This document shows, piece by piece, positions 5,923 to 6,737 of a stretch of DNA of 6,737 bases; the first letter of the stretch is position 1, and every line of letters begins with the position of its first letter. Made by a program: the position numbers and the translations under genes. The DNA is taken from NCBI GenBank assembly GCA_964460655.1, contig CAYWSH010000193.1, positions 1 to 6,737 on the forward strand, written 5' to 3'. Under the pieces are notes generated by a model that was not told where the DNA came from, did no database searches, and saw only the letters and a list, made by a program, of their open reading frames with translations. The DNA comes from CAVUAF01 sp964460655. Lineage in GTDB: Bacteria > Acidobacteriota > Terriglobia > Terriglobales > Acidobacteriaceae.

Positions 5923-5944
5923 GCCGCACTGTGCACTGTGCGGC
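5923..5944 (-). terminator. Strong intrinsic terminator for leftward transcription
   Basis: A 7-bp perfect stem GCCGCAC/GTGCGGC encloses an 8-nt loop that contains the palindrome GTGCAC. Read on the minus strand it is followed directly by TTTTTATCTC. It lies about 195 bp beyond the FKBP stop, after another terminator, so it is either a back-up or the end of an unrecognised transcript. The stem includes the tandem heptamer CACTGTG (5927-5940). Confidence 0.7.
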
Positions 5945-6100
5945 CGAGTGATTCCCCTGTTACACCGTGGCTCTTTCTTGTCCCGCTGAAACACTTTCGG
6001 TCAGGAAAGTTGCGGAGGAATGGCCACGTTCATCAGACCTCTTGAGCGGAACTTTTGCCGCGCGCATGGGTTGGGACCAGCGCGGTGATGAAGAAGATAA

Positions 6101-6120
6101 GGGCACAGCTCGCCGTGCCC
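6101..6120 (-). terminator. Intrinsic terminator after the FKBP gene
   Basis: A 6-bp stem GGGCAC/GTGCCC with an 8-nt loop, extended by one G-T pair, begins 18 bp beyond the FKBP stop codon. On the minus strand it is followed by TTATCTTCTTC, a T-rich but interrupted tract. Position and structure fit the end of the FKBP transcript. Confidence 0.6.
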
Positions 6121-6138
6121 CTGGAAGTCCTGACGCAG

Positions 6139-6627
6139 TTACGGCTGCACGCCGAGCAGTTCGACGTCGAAGATCAGCGTCGCACCCGGCGGAATGACGT
6201 CTGCCGCTCCGCGGTTGCCGTAGGCGAGGTCAGGAGGAATGCGTAGCTGTCGCTTACCGCCGACCTTCATGCCTTCCACGCCCTCGTCCCAGCCGCGGAT
6301 CACATCGCCGTTGCCCACCTTGAAGGGGTAATTGCCGCTGTCGAATTTCTTCCCATTGGTCAGCCAGCCAGCGTACTTCACATTGACGTTAGCGCCGCGC
6401 TGCGCGGTCGCGCCCGTACCGACCTTGATGTCCCAATACTTCAACCCGGACTTCGTCGTGACGGGCTCGCCCTGGACTGGTGTCGGCATGTTCGGATTCG
6501 GCTTGGCCGCTGCTTTGGGCGCAGCCGATTTCGCTGCGGTCTTCGGCGCGGCCTTGGATGTCTGCGCGTAAAGCAAGCCCGCGACCGTCAAGGTGAGCAA
6601 TCCTGCTAGAACAACACGCATCTTCAT
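6139..6627 (-). CDS. Secreted FKBP-type peptidyl-prolyl cis-trans isomerase
   Basis: A 162-residue protein that should speed proline isomerisation during folding of exported proteins. Residues 1-21 form a Sec signal peptide (MKMR, a hydrophobic core, then a likely cut after LLYA). Residues 22-46 form a low-complexity Ala/Lys/Pro linker. Residues 57-162 are a single FKBP domain. The usual active-site residues are visible: Tyr85 in VKYAGW, Phe95 and Asp96 in KKFDSG, Val109-Ile110 and Trp113 in DVIRGWDEG, Tyr136 in LAYGNRG and Phe153 in LIFDVELL. It should therefore be catalytically competent. It is a short FKBP without the FkpA-type N-terminal dimerisation domain. The start at 6627 is supported by AAAGGA 5 nt upstream; an ATG two codons later is possible. 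It lies 15 bp after the stop of a probable upstream gene, suggesting co-transcription, and has its own terminator. Confidence 0.94.
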   Translation of the reverse strand: MKMRVVLAGLLTLTVAGLLYAQTSKAAPKTAAKSAAPKAAAKPNPNMPTPVQGEPVTTKSGLKYWDIKVGTGATAQRGANVNVKYAGWLTNGKKFDSGNYPFKVGNGDVIRGWDEGVEGMKVGGKRQLRIPPDLAYGNRGAADVIPPGATLIFDVELLGVQP

Positions 6628-6632
6628 ATTCG

Positions 6633-6638
6633 TCCTTT
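6633..6638 (-). promoter_or_regulatory. Shine-Dalgarno of the FKBP gene
   Basis: AAAGGA on the minus strand, 5 nt before the ATG at 6627. It sits inside the 15-bp gap between the two minus-strand genes and supports the first of two closely spaced ATG codons. Confidence 0.65.
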
Positions 6639-6642
6639 CAGA

Positions 6643-6737
6643 TCATTTCGTCCGGCCAGCCTCGACGTTCAGCTTCTCGGTAGCCGCTGCCTGGGCCGCT
6701 GCCAGCCGCGCCGTCAGGACGCGGAAAGGCGAACAGG
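6643..6737 (-). CDS. Probable 3' end of a gene cut by the window edge, function unknown
   Basis: A minus-strand frame open from the window edge codes for 31 residues ending in ATEKLNVEAGRTK and a TGA stop. About three quarters of its codons end in G or C, and the Ala/Gln-rich part (AAAQAAATEKL) suggests a C-terminal helix. It stops 15 bp before the FKBP start, in the same direction, as in an operon. A second frame ending at 6638 is also open but has weaker third-position bias. The fragment is too short to assign a family. Confidence 0.45.
   Translation of the reverse strand, partial: CSPFRVLTARLAAAQAAATEKLNVEAGRTK

Larger units (their letters stand above)
5803..6138. other. 336-bp gene-free convergent region with repeats and hairpins
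   Basis: Between the unknown gene and the FKBP gene I find no credible coding sequence. The left part (5821-5909) carries three copies of GCGGAGCG and two G+C-rich hairpins. The middle has a strong minus-strand terminator (5923-5944). The stretch 5945-6100 shows only a minor hairpin (ACTTTC at 5993-5998 with GAAAGT at 6005-6010). The right part has a terminator close to the FKBP stop codon. A 22-codon frame from the ATG at 6020 has GGAGGA directly touching it, too close to act as a ribosome binding site. Confidence 0.55.

Noticed and set aside
5806..5994. 62-codon minus-strand frame MFQRDKKEP...
   Set aside because: It runs through the strong terminator at 5923-5944, has no ribosome binding site and has Arg/Pro-rich shadow composition.
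5994..6034. CTGATGA followed by GAAA on the minus strand, like a hammerhead ribozyme core
   Set aside because: The bases after CTGATGA and before GAAA do not pair to form stem II, and stems I and III cannot be drawn. It is a chance match.
6160..6171. Perfect palindrome TTCGACGTCGAA in the FKBP gene
   Set aside because: It encodes the conserved Phe-Asp-Val-Glu strand of the FKBP domain, so coding constraint explains it.
6638..6737. Alternative open frame at the right edge ending ...WPDEMI
   Set aside because: It is open, but has weaker G/C third-position bias than the frame ending at 6643 and is rich in Gly/Pro/Arg as shadow frames are. It cannot be fully excluded on about 100 bases.

Overview
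This is a bacterial chromosomal window of roughly 60% G+C, with codons that favour G or C at the third position. Nothing in it names the species. The small lysine-rich peptide gene, the secreted M48 peptidase fused to a beta-propeller, and the overall gene style suggest a soil Acidobacteriota-like genome. That is an inference of moderate to low confidence. No rRNA, tRNA, CRISPR array, transposase or phage gene is visible.

Layout from left to right. (1) Positions 1-193 hold a compact minus-strand unit: a consensus-like promoter, a strong Shine-Dalgarno, a 15-residue lysine-rich peptide gene (56-103) and an intrinsic terminator. (2) A minus-strand CPBP-family intramembrane protease occupies 277-1023. 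(3) It is divergent from a plus-strand acetyl-CoA acetyltransferase (1129-2313). The 105-bp gap between them carries overlapping, oppositely directed -10 elements and a 12-bp palindrome. (4) The thiolase converges, 6 bp apart, on a large minus-strand gene (2320-5100) for an exported M48 metallopeptidase with a C-terminal WD40/PD40-like beta-propeller. Its expected zinc-ligand Glu is replaced by Gln. (5) A divergent plus-strand gene (5209-5802) encodes a soluble 197-residue protein that I do not recognise. (6) Positions 5803-6138 are gene-free and contain G+C-rich repeats and hairpins, including two good minus-strand terminators. (7) A secreted FKBP-type peptidyl-prolyl isomerase is at 6139-6627 on the minus strand. 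It follows by 15 bp the probable 3' end of another minus-strand gene that runs off the window edge.

The genes do not form one pathway. Three concern protein processing at or beyond the inner membrane (CPBP protease, M48 peptidase, FKBP isomerase), and one is central acyl-CoA metabolism. Most genes look singly transcribed; only FKBP and the cut-off gene upstream of it look like an operon. The points most worth following up are the complete miniature transcription unit for the lysine-rich peptide, the substituted zinc site in the M48-propeller protein, and the identical 12-bp palindrome on both sides of the thiolase gene.
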